Shown: positions 43,701 to 49,599 of the stretch, piece by piece
Layout of the letters: each line of letters begins with the position of its first letter
Position numbering within the stretch: the stretch's first letter is position 1
Assembly: GCA_019925795.1 (NCBI GenBank)
Contig: CM034307.1
Span: forward strand, 20,791,197-20,855,196
Length of the DNA: 64,000 nucleotides
DNA from: Dendrobium chrysotoxum
Taxonomy: Eukaryota; Streptophyta; Magnoliopsida; Asparagales; Orchidaceae
Direction of reading: 5' to 3'
Notes under the pieces: generated by a model
Told to the model about the DNA's origin: nothing
What the model saw: the letters and a program-made list of their open reading frames with translations, nothing else
Databases searched by the model: none
Position numbers and translations under genes: made by a program

Positions 43701-45246
43701 GCACCTCCAATTGGTGATGAGACCTCCCAATGACCCTTTGCTCTTCTCTCACTTCTCCTACAAGCACTTGTCCTGATGGTCGCAGTGTTCTACTGGGAGG
43801 AACTATCATTGCTGAGAAGGGTAAGAAGGGGAAGGGGTGGGGGTCGGGGTGGGTTGGGTGGATGTGAGGGAGGTAGCTCTAAATCCTACTGAGAGGGTCT
43901 GCTCATTGCTGAGAAGGGGTAGGGGAGGAGTAAGTTAAGTGGGGTGGAAGCGAGAGGGAGTGAGGCCGTGGAAGTCCATTGTGGAAGGTGGTGGTGAGGA
44001 AAATCATCATGGATAGTTTGGTCATCTTCATTTAAAAGAAAAAAACTGTTTCGATTGAGGACTACATATTTTTGTAAAATACTTGGAATAAAATGGCTGT
44101 TTGTTAAAAGTAGCTTTTACTATACTATTTTCTTACCTTTTTTTTTTTTGCAGTTGTATACTTATATTTCTCTCCACAATCTTCCATCCAACCATGTCTT
44201 TTTATGTTTGCATATTTCTGGTTTCTCTTTTCTAGAGATAAAAAGGTGACATCGATGTTGATTTTGCCATCAATTCTTCACCTGCCAACGCATCATTCAA
44301 CTTATTATACTTCCTAGTGAATGTTTGAATTGTAGGATGAGTTGATTGTGCTTAAAATTTATACTAGAAAATCGGTCCTTAATTTTACCAAGTTTACTAA
44401 AAAGACTTGGTTAGAAAATATTAGAAATGATCTTTCTCTATTAAATTTAAACGAGAATTTGACTTTGAACCGGACACAATGGAGAAAAAGGATTCATGTT
44501 GCCGACCCCACGTAGTGGGACAAAGGCTTGTTATTGTTGTTGTTGTTGTAGTACAGAACTGGCTTAGTTCAAACTGTCAATATCTCGATTCTGGTGCTTC
44601 TGAGAAATGAAAGAATACTATTGTGTTTCGTCAGTCTGTTTAGATGGTGAGATTTTGAGAGAAGGCTTATGAAAAAGGGCTGAAAATCATTAGTCGTGAC
44701 TTCATATTCTTATCAAAGCCACATACTGCCTTTATTACATTTAAACTCCTGGACTCGACTTCAATTCTTCAATGGCCTGTAGGAAATGTTTTTTTTTTTT
44801 TTCCCAATAACAGTGCTGAAAGGGCCAGTAACTGCAAGTGATCGAATGATAATTGATTGTGCCCTCCTAAGAATAGTTCAAACGTTCAAATCCCCTCAAA
44901 AGTGAGATAATGCCAAAAAGATTGTATTGATTTGCTTTGCTTTTTCTTTTGTTTACTTGAGTACAGGGCCGATACGAAGAATCGATTCGGTACTATGTGA
45001 GAGCTCTCTCAATGAATCCTAAGGCTGATAATGCTTGGCAATACTTGAGTATTTCTCTTAGGTACTGATAAGCACTAATAATATCTGCCCACTTCAATGT
45101 GCAATTCTCTTTTTTCAGATCAAACTGCATAAAGTTTTATGGCAATAAGACATTATTCACTTTGCAGGTTTGCATCTCGCACTGACATGTTGGAAGCTTG
45201 CAATACGCGAAATCTTGATGCTCTCCAGAAGGAATTTCCATTGTGA
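6779..45246 (+). CDS. PEX5: Peroxisomal targeting signal 1 receptor (14 exons, 5' exon missing)
   Basis: PEX5 binds proteins ending in the PTS1 tripeptide (SKL type) in the cytosol, docks on the peroxisome membrane and releases cargo. In plants it also carries PEX7 and so supports PTS2 import. Exons: 6779-6910, 6982-7165, 8074-8267, 13958-14209, 19816-19938, 30241-30411, 30557-30747, 31954-32200, 32316-32400, 36646-36755, 37107-37331, 38417-38482, 44967-45061, 45168-45246. Joined they give 2154 nt, or 717 codons plus stop, with every phase consistent. The N-terminal half has nine WxxxF/Y motifs, the same number as Arabidopsis PEX5. The FLQFVSKMSRGE segment is the PEX7-binding region. The C-terminal half is a TPR array ending in QKEFPL. 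About 40 N-terminal residues are missing upstream. No stop or frameshift is seen in any exon, so the gene is probably functional despite more than 20 kb of transposons in its introns. Confidence 0.95.
6911..6981 (+). other. PEX5: 71-bp GC-AG intron of PEX5
   Basis: It starts GCAAAT and ends ACATATGACAG, with branch-point-like CTAAC about 20-25 bases before the end. The alternative GT donor at 6932 would give a 50-bp intron, below the usual plant minimum, and would add seven residues (ANSYSAS) with no counterpart in the family. Both choices keep the frame. Confidence 0.65.
6982..7165 (+). CDS. PEX5: PEX5 in-window exon 2
   Basis: Begins SSEFLRGYHSGGHG and includes FEDAWGEIHRPP, the first tryptophan-containing segment (not a full WxxxF/Y). 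Ends after one base of a Gly codon at the donor ATG/GTAGAG. Phase 1 matches the next exon, giving W-D-G-P-P-Q-R. Confidence 0.88.
7166..8073 (+). other. PEX5: PEX5 intron, 908 bp
   Basis: T-rich plant intron with donor GTAGAG and an acceptor after a long T run (TTTTTTTCTACAG). No transposon or other gene is recognisable inside it. Confidence 0.85.
8074..8267 (+). CDS. PEX5: PEX5 in-window exon 3
   Basis: Encodes GPPQRVLSNFLHYFVNS, then LGLSESDKRCIRDRSCIMARH and FADKSEQYINEQ, one of the best conserved parts of the plant PEX5 N-terminal half. It ends in phase 0 at CAG/GTTGGT. Confidence 0.95.
8268..8392 (+). other. PEX5: Start of 5.7-kb PEX5 intron before the LINE
   Basis: Ordinary intron sequence after the donor GTTGGT. 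It runs into the left target-site duplication of the LINE at 8393. The intron continues to 13957. Confidence 0.8.
8393..8408. repeat. LINE target-site duplication, left copy
   Basis: AGCTCAAGTTCATTAA, repeated exactly at 13269-13284. A 16-bp duplication is typical of target-primed insertion by a LINE and fixes both ends of the element. Confidence 0.9.
8755..8759. repeat. TSD of the nested solo LTR, left copy
   Basis: CTGAG, repeated at 10460-10464. Uninterrupted LINE copies in this window read CACCTGAGCATC here, so the LTR split this site. Confidence 0.85.
9011..9684. repeat. Near-palindrome cluster in solo LTR (ATCGTCC-N-GGACGAT)
   Basis: Four copies of a 21-bp unit (ATCGTCCTGGACGATATCCAC, last one partial) start at 9011, 9032, 9053 and 9074. 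They are followed by more than ten dispersed 15-mers of the form (A)TCGT(A/C)C-N-G(T/G)ACGA(T). Half-sites TCGTCC and TCGTAC occur in like and mixed pairs (for example ATCGTACGGGACGAT). The cluster lies upstream of the TATA-like sequence, in the U3 part. Confidence 0.9.
9960..10194 (+). repeat. Repeated hairpin units in solo LTR leader
   Basis: Five units of the form TCTCTGCC-hairpin-AAAGGAG. Stems and loops are GCTTC/GAAGC with loop AGGTG (9967-9981), GCTTC/GAAGT with AGGAG (10008-10022), GCTTC/GAAGC with AGGAG (10049-10063), TCACC/GGTGA with GTGT (10087-10100), and TTGCT/AGCAA with GTGGG (10131-10145). A seven-pair hairpin CCCGGAG/CTCCGGG follows at 10175-10194. All lie after the TATA-like sequence and so in the predicted transcript. 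Confidence 0.75.
10460..10464. repeat. TSD of the nested solo LTR, right copy
   Basis: CTGAG, the same as 8755-8759. The LINE sequence continues directly after it. Confidence 0.85.
13269..13284. repeat. LINE target-site duplication, right copy
   Basis: Exact copy of 8393-8408. It marks the 5' end of the LINE and shows that the element is not truncated. Confidence 0.9.
13285..13957 (+). other. PEX5: End of the 5.7-kb PEX5 intron
   Basis: T-rich intron sequence with no recognisable element, ending in the acceptor TATGTTAG at 13957. Confidence 0.8.
13958..14209 (+). CDS. PEX5: PEX5 in-window exon 4 (three WxxxF motifs)
   Basis: 252 nt, phase 0 at both ends. It starts VSAFLHCLDIDNNQ, continues AELEEYWNNSQAVL, then carries WITEF, WAHSF and WVSEF. 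These diaromatic motifs are the docking sites for PEX14 (and PEX13) at the peroxisome membrane. Donor is CAG/GTGCAA. Confidence 0.95.
14210..16447 (+). other. PEX5: PEX5 intron, left part
   Basis: T-rich intron DNA. An (AT)n microsatellite lies at 14853-14882. About 15900-15985 holds a degenerate repeat of roughly 30 bp (GCAAGTTTTGGTG...CATGG...AATAG). From about 15300 to 15650 there is sequence suggestive of an old LTR, but no boundaries can be fixed. Confidence 0.6.
14853..14882. repeat. (AT)n microsatellite
   Basis: Uninterrupted AT dinucleotides, about 15 units. Confidence 0.95.
16448..16452. repeat. TSD of short LTR element, left copy
   Basis: GAAAG, repeated at 18428-18432 directly after the right LTR. 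Confidence 0.85.
16453..17288 (+). repeat. 5' LTR of the short LTR element
   Basis: TGATGCATGC...TTGCATCA. A GC-rich part (about 16600-16790) repeats a ~50-bp unit containing TTGGCTGCCTGTTCCGGTTC. GCTTGCGAGCTTGT occurs twice near 16946-17000. Long open frames across the GC-rich part have low-complexity Leu/Pro/Cys translations and are not treated as genes. Confidence 0.9.
17292..17303 (+). promoter_or_regulatory. Primer binding site (initiator Met tRNA)
   Basis: TGGTATCAGAGC, three bases after the LTR end. It is complementary to the 3' end of plant initiator tRNA-Met, the primer for minus-strand synthesis in most plant LTR elements. Confidence 0.9.
17590..18427 (+). repeat. 3' LTR of the short LTR element
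   Basis: Copy of 16453-17288 with scattered differences (for example the CCGTTCCTTCC region near 17770), preceded by the purine tract. Confidence 0.9.
18433..19815 (+). other. PEX5: PEX5 intron, right part
   Basis: AT-rich DNA after the short LTR element. No gene or bounded transposon was recognised. It ends at the acceptor CTAAATAACAG. Confidence 0.7.
19816..19938 (+). CDS. PEX5: PEX5 in-window exon 5
   Basis: 123 nt, phase 0 at both ends. It starts EQAQMASAGQLV and includes SNIAAMEQTRMLAHTLAQ and DPKFQ, matching the conserved NIAAMEQTR...LAHTL block of plant PEX5. Donor is CAG/GTATAT. Confidence 0.95.
19939..20776 (+). other. PEX5: 10.3-kb PEX5 intron, left of the Gypsy element
   Basis: AT-rich. 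The stretch about 20575-20700 (GGCGACCAAGTTCC ... CCCTCAAAAGTCGTTTGG) resembles 27080-27200 on the other side of the Gypsy element, so both sides hold diverged copies of an unnamed older repeat. Confidence 0.6.
20777..20781. repeat. TSD of Gypsy element, left copy
   Basis: GTATA, repeated at 26641-26645. Confidence 0.85.
20782..21314 (-). repeat. 3' LTR of Gypsy element
   Basis: Begins TGATAGGAAATACTTGAG and ends GGCCGGCCTAACA on the + strand. Matches 26112-26640 with scattered differences (for example AAAAGGGAAC versus AAAGGGAAC). The terminal sequence GAAATACTTGAGTTCGCAAG is repeated in tandem (about 20786 and 20819). Confidence 0.93.
21169..21435 (-). pseudogene. Gypsy integrase C-terminus with chromodomain
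   Basis: Contains LIKWKNLPNYDATWKPYE, the core of a chromodomain, the feature that defines chromoviruses and guides insertion to heterochromatin. The frame then runs on into the LTR. The preceding integrase parts (21457-21738, 21757-22035) are in other frames. Confidence 0.8.
21457..22886 (-). pseudogene. Gypsy integrase region, frameshifted
   Basis: On the minus strand the open part at 22886-21948 has the integrase zinc finger (HGNAIRGHSG ... CEICQRNK), the core entry WEEVSMDFIDGLP, and YQPQTDDQTEVVNRSLE, with the Glu of the DDE triad. The following frames carry SETPKLWAKWLSWAEYWYNT and RYFGPYEVMEKIGAVEYRL, the conserved GPY/F module. At least two frame changes separate these parts. Confidence 0.88.
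22838..24105 (-). pseudogene. Gypsy reverse transcriptase and RNase H, frameshifted
   Basis: RT motifs are KIDLKSGYHHIRM, TNAPATFQSLMN and the intact active-site motif FFDDILVYS (about 23577). FLGLKGYYRRFVKGYSTIA and WPLTEQLKKDGF follow. RNase H appears as FFSQVLTAKARLKSVYERE and HFIVRTNQRSLKYLLEQ. Stops and frame changes separate the blocks (24105-23878, 23838-23578, 23581-23234, 23098-22838). Confidence 0.9.
24123..24596 (-). pseudogene. Gypsy aspartic protease
   Basis: VVLIDNGATHNFLS gives the protease signature with DNG in place of the usual DSG, and ILGMKWLQTLGD follows. The protease cuts the Gag-Pol polyprotein. It lies between gag and RT as expected. Confidence 0.85.
24618..25989 (-). 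pseudogene. Gypsy gag with zinc knuckle, frameshifted
   Basis: Gag begins near 25989 with a coiled-coil-like stretch (RISSVEDKVLSVEDKVSDL). The capsid part MPIFEGDDAYGWIYKVERYF lies in another frame (25673-25302). The open part at 25160-24618 has the retrotransposon gag segment (LEGNFMKGLK) and a zinc knuckle CFRCDERYTPGHRC. Frameshifts separate the parts. Confidence 0.88.
26097..26108 (-). promoter_or_regulatory. Primer binding site of Gypsy element
   Basis: GCTCTGATACCA on the + strand, the reverse complement of TGGTATCAGAGC, three bases inside the 5' LTR. Confidence 0.92.
26112..26640 (-). repeat. 5' LTR of Gypsy element
   Basis: 529 bp, matching 20782-21314. GTATA follows at 26641-26645. 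Confidence 0.93.
26646..30240 (+). other. PEX5: 10.3-kb PEX5 intron, right of the Gypsy element
   Basis: AT-rich with no gene recognised. It contains a diverged direct repeat (CTATGATAGAGAATGCTTGATA...GGAATAAATGCTT type) at about 27361-27422 and 27469-27530, and a GCATGCATGCATGCAT run near 27205. Ends with the acceptor TTTTGTATTGTACAG. Confidence 0.65.
30241..30411 (+). CDS. PEX5: PEX5 in-window exon 6 (PEX7-binding segment, two WxxxF)
   Basis: 171 nt, phase 0 at both ends. It starts NSKFLQFVSKMSRGELIVDE, the segment that binds the PTS2 receptor PEX7 and that is altered in the Arabidopsis pex5-1 mutant. WANEF and WADQF follow. The exon ends VREQ at CAG/GCAAGT, a consensus GC donor. Confidence 0.95.
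30412..30556 (+). other. PEX5: 145-bp GC-AG intron of PEX5
   Basis: Starts GCAAGT, which is the normal GC-AG donor consensus, and ends GGTTCTCAG. Using the GT at 30416 instead would break the frame. A second acceptor, CCGCAG at 30565, would drop only Leu-Pro-Gln and keep the frame. Confidence 0.88.
30557..30747 (+). CDS. PEX5: PEX5 in-window exon 7 (four WxxxF/Y motifs)
   Basis: Starts LPQGTNN and carries WINEF, WVNEF, WGEEF and WADAY. It ends two bases into a codon at ATGA/GTAAGC and joins the next exon as Y-D-D-Y-L. The TSD of a LINE insertion starts only two bases after the exon end. Confidence 0.95.
30750..30767. repeat. LINE TSD, left copy, beside a splice donor
   Basis: AAGCCTCTTATGTAATCA, repeated at 31506-31523. 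It starts directly after the GT of the donor at 30748-30749. Confidence 0.92.
30768..31505 (-). mobile_element. 5'-truncated RTE LINE in PEX5 intron
   Basis: 738 bp on the minus strand, with AAC-repeat tail and GTGGGGTCGGC signature at the left. It covers the RT C-terminus (KVPLKLKGKFYKMVVRPAML and RLRWFGHIKRRPSDDPVRK, 31293-30802) and stops inside the RT region at 31505. Exact 18-bp duplications flank it. It is very close in sequence to the young copy at 48403-49322, so probably recent. Confidence 0.94.
31506..31523. repeat. LINE TSD, right copy
   Basis: Exact copy of 30750-30767. Confidence 0.92.
31524..31953 (+). other. PEX5: PEX5 intron after the LINE, possible MITE
   Basis: About 31674-31847 starts GGCCTTATTTGGTTTCAC and ends GTGTCAAACGGGCATT, imperfect inverted ends like those of small hAT-type MITEs. 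This is weak evidence. The acceptor is TATATACAG at 31953. Confidence 0.4.
31954..32200 (+). CDS. PEX5: PEX5 in-window exon 8 (start of TPR domain)
   Basis: Encodes GVYVFSDMNPYVGHPNPLK and then the first TPR units (EGQELFRKGLLSEAVLALEA, NPDNAEGWRFLGITHAENDD). Ends in phase 0 at CAG/GTTAAG. Confidence 0.96.
32316..32400 (+). CDS. PEX5: PEX5 in-window exon 9 (TPR)
   Basis: Encodes AIASMMRAQEVDPTNLEVLL and ALGVSYTN, a TPR unit. It ends one base into a Glu codon at AATG/GCAAGT. The next exon supplies AA, giving the conserved T-N-E-L-E-Q join. Confidence 0.95.
32959..33351 (-). mobile_element. Truncated RTE LINE fragment with TSDs
   Basis: LINE sequence 32975-33335 (361 bp, minus strand) holds only the 3' end with the GTGGGGTCAGC signature. 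It is flanked by AAACATGCTTCCCCAA (32959-32974) and AAACATGCTTCACCAA (33336-33351), 16 bp with one mismatch. Older than the copy at 30768. Confidence 0.9.
35324..35344. repeat. (AT)n microsatellite
   Basis: About ten AT units after a short GTGTGT run. Confidence 0.9.
36646..36755 (+). CDS. PEX5: PEX5 in-window exon 10 (TPR linker)
   Basis: Encodes ELEQAEALRYLYKWLQNHP and APPEQSSSLFHTD, the hinge segment between the two TPR triplets. Ends in phase 0 at GAT/GTAAGT. Confidence 0.95.
36756..37106 (+). other. PEX5: PEX5 intron, 351 bp
   Basis: Ordinary AT-rich intron, donor GTAAGT, acceptor ATATTTCCAG. Nothing else seen. Confidence 0.88.
37107..37331 (+). CDS. PEX5: PEX5 in-window exon 11 (TPR)
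   Basis: Encodes IARLFNEAAHLSPEDADVHI, VLGVMYNVSREYDKAIQSFE and LWNKLGATQANSVHSEDAI, TPR units that form the PTS1-binding groove, including the conserved NKLGATQAN asparagines that contact the tripeptide. Ends in phase 0 at CAG/GTTCTT. Confidence 0.97.
37332..38416 (+). other. PEX5: PEX5 intron, 1085 bp
   Basis: AT-rich intron with no recognisable element. Acceptor TGTTCTTAG. Confidence 0.85.
38417..38482 (+). CDS. PEX5: PEX5 in-window exon 12 (TPR, 66 bp)
   Basis: Encodes ALDLKPNYVRAWANMGISFA NQ-type sequence of the C-terminal TPR, including the RAWANMGIS asparagine region of the cargo groove. Phase 0 at both ends; donor CAG/GTTTGT. It is flanked by introns of 1.1 and 6.5 kb. Confidence 0.96.
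38483..38846 (+). other. PEX5: PEX5 intron, left part
   Basis: T-rich intron sequence before the duplicated LINE edge. Nothing else recognised. Confidence 0.75.
38847..39012. repeat. 83-bp direct tandem duplication across a LINE 3' edge
   Basis: 38847-38929 and 38930-39012 are copies with a few differences. Each runs from GTGTTTGGAAGTTGG through the AAC tail into AAGCCTTTAT or AAACCTTTAT. The unit joins host flank to the LINE's last ~30 bases, so the duplication happened after LINE insertion. Confidence 0.88.
38988..42114 (-). mobile_element. Near full-length RTE LINE
   Basis: About 3.13 kb on the minus strand from the AAC tail (38988) to the LINE 5' end near 42114 (AACACTGTCATTGCCAGG in sense). 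RT blocks: SQNQFGFMPGRSTMEAIHLL (40279-40010), FADDILLVD and KVPLKLKGKFYKMVVRPTML (39838-39323), then CLRWFGHEKRRPSDD (39262-39050). The endonuclease part (about 41850-41100) is full of stops. An (AT)n run (40697-40742) has grown inside it. I could not find a clear TSD. It lies antisense in PEX5. Confidence 0.9.
40697..40742. repeat. (AT)n microsatellite inside LINE
   Basis: About 23 TA units where the other LINE copies have non-repetitive coding sequence (AGCTTATACATATATC), so it expanded from a short ATATAT seed. Confidence 0.92.
42115..44397 (+). other. PEX5: PEX5 intron between LINE copies
   Basis: AT-rich. A GGGG-rich patch lies at about 43800-43995. Stretches at 42783-42990 and 42960-43140 resemble each other (CATACTTTACCGTTCTAACAAAAGTAAAATTC versus CATACATCACC...GACACAAGTAAAATTC), a diverged ~180-bp direct repeat. 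No gene recognised. Confidence 0.6.
44398..44551 (+). mobile_element. LINE 3' tail, sense to PEX5
   Basis: Encodes the last LINE residues (KKTWLENIRNDLSLLNLNEN with small changes, then RKRIHVADPT) and ends with GTAGTGGGACAAAGGCTTG and (TTG)n. It is only about 150 bp and is the one copy in PEX5 on the sense strand. Confidence 0.85.
44552..44966 (+). other. PEX5: End of the 6.5-kb PEX5 intron
   Basis: Intron sequence with a T run near 44790. Acceptor TTGAGTACAG at 44966. Confidence 0.8.
44967..45061 (+). CDS. PEX5: PEX5 in-window exon 13 (last TPR)
   Basis: Encodes GRYEESIRYYVRALSMNPKA and DNAWQYLSISL, the last TPR. Ends two bases into an Arg codon at TTAG/GTACTG. Confidence 0.96.
45168..45246 (+). 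CDS. PEX5: PEX5 in-window exon 14, stop codon
   Basis: After acceptor TTTGCAG the exon completes Arg and encodes FASRTDMLEACNTRNLDALQ and KEFPL, then TGA (45244-45246). The C-terminal helices after the last TPR are typical of PEX5. Confidence 0.97.
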
Positions 45247-45560
45247 TTTGTCCAATCTCAATTGGCAAGACATCCTACTTATTAAGAGAATCTGCTGATT
45301 TGTTAAAGAAACCTCATTTTGTGCCTTTTGGTTCTACTGAATTCAGCGACGATGATTTCTGGTAGCACAGTGATCATCATTAAGCCAGGACTCTCATTAT
45401 CTATCTGGCCACAGTAAGCATGGAGCTGCAGTGGCTTTAAGTGAACTTGGAGCTGTGTCATCATCCAGCCATGTACATTCATGAGCATAAAAGTTAATTT
45501 TAACCTTCAGTGGGCTTGGCTCAATTGTATCAAATAAACACATGAAACTGTTCAATGTAG
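45247..45560 (+). other. PEX5: Probable PEX5 3' UTR
   Basis: Sequence after the stop with an AATAAA at 45533-45538, about 290 nt downstream. The cleavage site is inferred and not shown by the sequence. Confidence 0.6.
45533..45538 (+). terminator. PEX5: Candidate PEX5 poly(A) signal
   Basis: AATAAA in an AT-rich context at a normal 3' UTR distance. Plant signals are loose, so other sites are possible. Confidence 0.5.
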
Positions 45561-45990
45561 TCTAAAAAAATTGATGACATTAATATTTATTTGCAGCTAG
45601 ATAATTCCATTTCTTTATTGTTCAGCACAGTATTTGTTACATGTAGAAGAAAAACTTTTAGTAAAAAACATGTTTTAGAAAATGATTTGTTTTCACTTAT
45701 TTTTGAGAAAAAAAATCATTATATTTGAGAGATTTTGAGAAGCTTTGCTGAGTTTCAAATTAATGTTAGTATTATATATAACCAAAAATGATAGATCTGA
45801 TATATTTCACTGTTTTCAATATGTTGTTTAACTTCAAGCAAACAAATGCAAATTGATTGTATTGTTTGCTTTCCGAATGCTGGAGAAATGTTGCGGCAAT
45901 CAATGGTGGGCACTTTCTGAGTAATTCTTAGGTTATTTGCATCTACTTATGAACAAATGTTCAAATACAAGAAAACAAAATAAAATTAAA

Positions 45991-46193
45991 GGTCTGTTTG
46001 GGATGGATGTAATTTTTTATGAAATTAATTGTGAAGTTATTATTCGAAAACTAATTTTGTTATTTTGGTTGTAAAACACAGTTTTTTATTATGAAGATTT
46101 TTAAAAAATGATAAATTAGTAAGAAAATAATAATAGATGAAATTATGATTATTCTTTGAAAAGAAAAATAAAAAAGTTATCCCAAATAGAAGG
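45991..46193. mobile_element. Possible 203-bp MITE
   Basis: Starts GGTCTGTTTGGGAT and ends ATCCCAAATAGAAGG, imperfect inverted ends of about 14 bp with an AT-rich non-coding centre. The GGTCTGTTTGG start is common in hAT or Harbinger-type plant MITEs. A target duplication is not clear. Confidence 0.5.
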
Positions 46194-48402
46194 AATTATT
46201 ATATGTTTAGTTCGGATAATGTTTTTCGTTTGGATTTTAATTATGTGAAGTATTCTCTCTCTCTCTCTCTCTCTCATACAAACATTGTTCATTAGAGAAA
46301 AAAATTTACGTGTCTTTGTGTGATTGAAATCTAGATGGCATCTGGACTTGGCATTGTTGACCCATATGATGAAATACGTGCAAAAATAGGCAAAATTGAC
46401 AACTTAAGCGACAATAAATGGAAATGATGCATTAGTTAAGTGGTCCAACAATCTCCAATCGTCAAAAGGTCAGCGCCGTTGTGATCGGAGCATCAAATTT
46501 GCCTAAGAGGGACCACTTCATAGTCAAATTGAGCAAGAACAGTCGAATCAATGAATGTCACTTGAAATCAACATGCAAAGTTGCCCAAACAATGTCTGAT
46601 TGTGAAACAGAATTTGCTGTTGCGTTCGGAACGTCGACGATACCCAAAAATGACAACAATTTCATCTAATGAAATTCGCCTGAGGATATCGGCATAGATC
46701 CCGACGCAACGACACATGAATTTTGAAGAAATCGTGCGCAAATCAAGGCGCGTTATGGGATTTTTTATTTCGGTCATGTTTAGAAAATATTATTATTATT
46801 ATTGATAAAAAAATCCAAAATTAACAAAAAATATATAATTATACCTCTTATCTTTCAAGAGATCCTATTGTAGTCCTATAAACCGCGCCGAATTTGGACG
46901 CTCATCCCCGCATGCGCAAAGTAGCCCCAATCCCTTCTCTCATTCGAGTCATTAAAATGAGAACGAACGAGACTTCATTCGTTTTCCTGCTTCGTCGCAC
47001 ATAAGAGCTCCAGTGATTACTTGTTCCTTCCACAAGTCTCGATTTCCCAATTTCTTGATTCCCCACTTCAACCTTCAGTTGTTCGACACTAGCCTGCTTC
47101 CACGCCTTGAAGGACCTACTCACCTACACACGAACCCTATATGCCATGAAACTCCAAACCTCATGCTCGAAATTCGTCCCCAGCTCTCCCGATCTGTCCA
47201 TCTACGACCAACTTATCCAGCTAATTCCTCCTTGATCCCCTTCCTTATGCCTCTTCCTTCCTCCTCCCGCAACCGATCCAAACACAACACTCCACCAAAT
47301 CAAGCCTCCTAACTTCCTATCCACTATCGATCCTTACGTCAAGACCTCCACGCTCTGACTGCAACACCTGATCTCTCTGATCCCATTCATCGACTACACC
47401 AATCTCAAGATTCCTGATTCGACTACTTGCCAAATTTTACTTAACTGAGCTCCACGAATCGATCCCGTTGTTAGCCCGCTAATCCCTCCTTCAAAACCAG
47501 ATCCTATAACCCTATCGGCCAAACCCAACCCAGCCCATCAAGCCCATATCCCACCACACCTCCTTCGATGTCGTCCCTTCCTGTTGGATTCGAAGACACA
47601 CCTCCTCCTACCTCCAATCTCTACAGCTCAAAGCCACACACCTCTCTACACCAGGCAACTTCACGATCCATCTCCACCTCTCAATGCCACAAGCCTCTGA
47701 TCGATCCCAGTCCCAGCTCCTACCTCACAACCTGCTCTAATCTCAACACCAGCCACAGCTCTTTCGATCCTGGCCTCCACCCAAAAGTTTGACCCGATCT
47801 CCACTTCCCCAAGTGTTTTCAACCTGCTGTCATCCACACTACTCCATACCTGAGCCTCCCTCTTTGTTTCTCTACAACAACTGGACTCTTAAATGAACAA
47901 AAGCACAAGGAACTTAAATGAACTACAAGGAACAGAACTCAAGATAATAAATAGGGAACTGAACTCAACACTGAAAATGAAATTGTAACTTGCAAAATAA
48001 CAAGAGTCCAATGTAAATGAATGAATATAGAACTTGTGGTGGACAAAGAACTTGCATACACAACTTGCTCACAAGAAATAATGAAGTTTCATGTAATTGG
48101 GTGATTTGAAATGATTGCAATGGACACAAGGATGTGTGATGAATGCAATGACATCTTTATAATCAATACCAACATACAAATAAGCACATCGAACTCCACA
48201 AGCAATGAAAATTGAAAGAAATGTGTAGTTTGATTGCAAGAAAATATACAAAGTCCTTAGTAAGTGTTTTACATCTGAATGAGGATAGTTGATATGTAAC
48301 ACTCACATTAGTCTTGCAAACAAATATACTAGTCTACGATGGACACTGAAAGTTGATGCGCAAGAAAAATGCAGCAACTTGCCAACCGATAAGCATAGGG
48401 AA
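46194..48402. other. Intergenic DNA downstream of PEX5
   Basis: A (CT)n run at about 46255-46274. From about 46880 to 47870 the + strand is C-rich and AT-poor compared with its surroundings. From 47890 to 48400 it is A-rich with loose repeats of AACTTGCA / AAGGAAC. Short open frames exist but none has a recognisable domain. No gene is called. Confidence 0.55.
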
Positions 48403-48433
48403 ATCAATACAACAATAACAAGCCTTTGTCCCA

Positions 48434-49317
48434 CTACGTGGGGTCGGCAACATGAATCCTTTTTCTCCATTGTGTCCGGTTCAAAGTCAAATTCTCGTTT
48501 AAATCTAATAGAGAAAGATCATTTCTAATATTTTCTAACCAAGTCTTTTTAGGTCTACCTCTACCTTTCTTAACATAAGTCAAATCTAATACCTCTACTT
48601 TCCTAACTGGGTCATCGGAAGGCCGCCGTTTTATGTGACCAAACCATCTAAGGCGACTCTCTCTAATCTTTTCCTCCACTGGAGCTACTCCAACCTTTTC
48701 ACGTATATGCTCATTTTGTATCCTGTCTCTAAGAGTAAATCCACTCATCCACCTAAGCATCCTCATCTCCGCAACACATAACTTAGTATTGTGCTTCTCT
48801 TTTAATGGCCAACATTCTGCACCATAAAGCATTGCAGGTCTCACCACCATCTTATAGAATTTTCCCTTAAGTTTAAGGGGGACTTTTCTATCACACAACA
48901 AGCCCGATGCATTCCTCCACTTCAACCATCCAACTTGAATTCTACTGATAACATCCCCATCTATTTCACCATCACTCTGAACAATAGATCCAAGATATCT
49001 AAAACGTGTACTCTTATTAATGACTTGATCGCCCAAAGTCACAATCCCCTCACTAGGTCTATTACTGCTAAAATTACACTCCATATATTCAGTTTTAGAT
49101 CTACTCAAGCGAAAACCTTTAGACTCTAAGGTTGATCTCCAGACTTCAAGTTTACCTTCAACTCCCTCTTTAGTCTTGTCAACAAGAAGAATATCATCAG
49201 CAAAAAGCATACACCAGGGTACATCCTCTTGTAAATGTCTAGTGAGAACATCCATGACTAACGCGAAAAGATATGGGCTTAAAGCTGATCCTTGATGTAA
49301 TCCAACTGAAATAGGGA
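48434..49317 (-). pseudogene. LINE reverse transcriptase, C-terminal part
   Basis: Open frame with the active site MLFADDILLVDKT near 49200, then RYLGSIVQSDGEIDGD, KVPLKLKGKFYKMVVRPAML and RLRWFGHIKRRPSDDPVRK, ending HVADPT. It joins in frame to the part at 54566-55571 across the inserted LTR element (QTQGGLTKY then FPISVGLHQGSVLSP). RTE-clade RT. Confidence 0.93.
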
Positions 49318-49322
49318 AATAC
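49318..49322. repeat. TSD of gag-only LTR element, left copy
   Basis: AATAC, repeated at 54561-54565. Intact LINE copies have a single AATACTTGG here. Confidence 0.95.
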
Positions 49323-49599
49323 TGAAAGTACGAGATGCGCTAAGAGTTCTAATATTTATTGATTTTTCATATTTCTTACAATGATAACTTAACTAGTTAA
49401 ATGCGGAAGCTGATGATTTGTAACTAATTATAAAGATGGTGATTATTCTCTAATTATCAAAATGAAAAAGTATTCTCAGATTTTCACCAAGCAGTTATAA
49501 TAGAAAATAAGATGCAAGAAAATAAAGTGCGGAAAATAAAATCAGAAAGAGCACACCAGATTTATAGTGGTTCGGTCAAACCATGACCTACGTCCACTC

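Noticed and set aside
46481..46669. 62-codon open frame downstream of PEX5
   Set aside because: No recognisable motif, no splice context and no homologous neighbour. Not supported as a gene.
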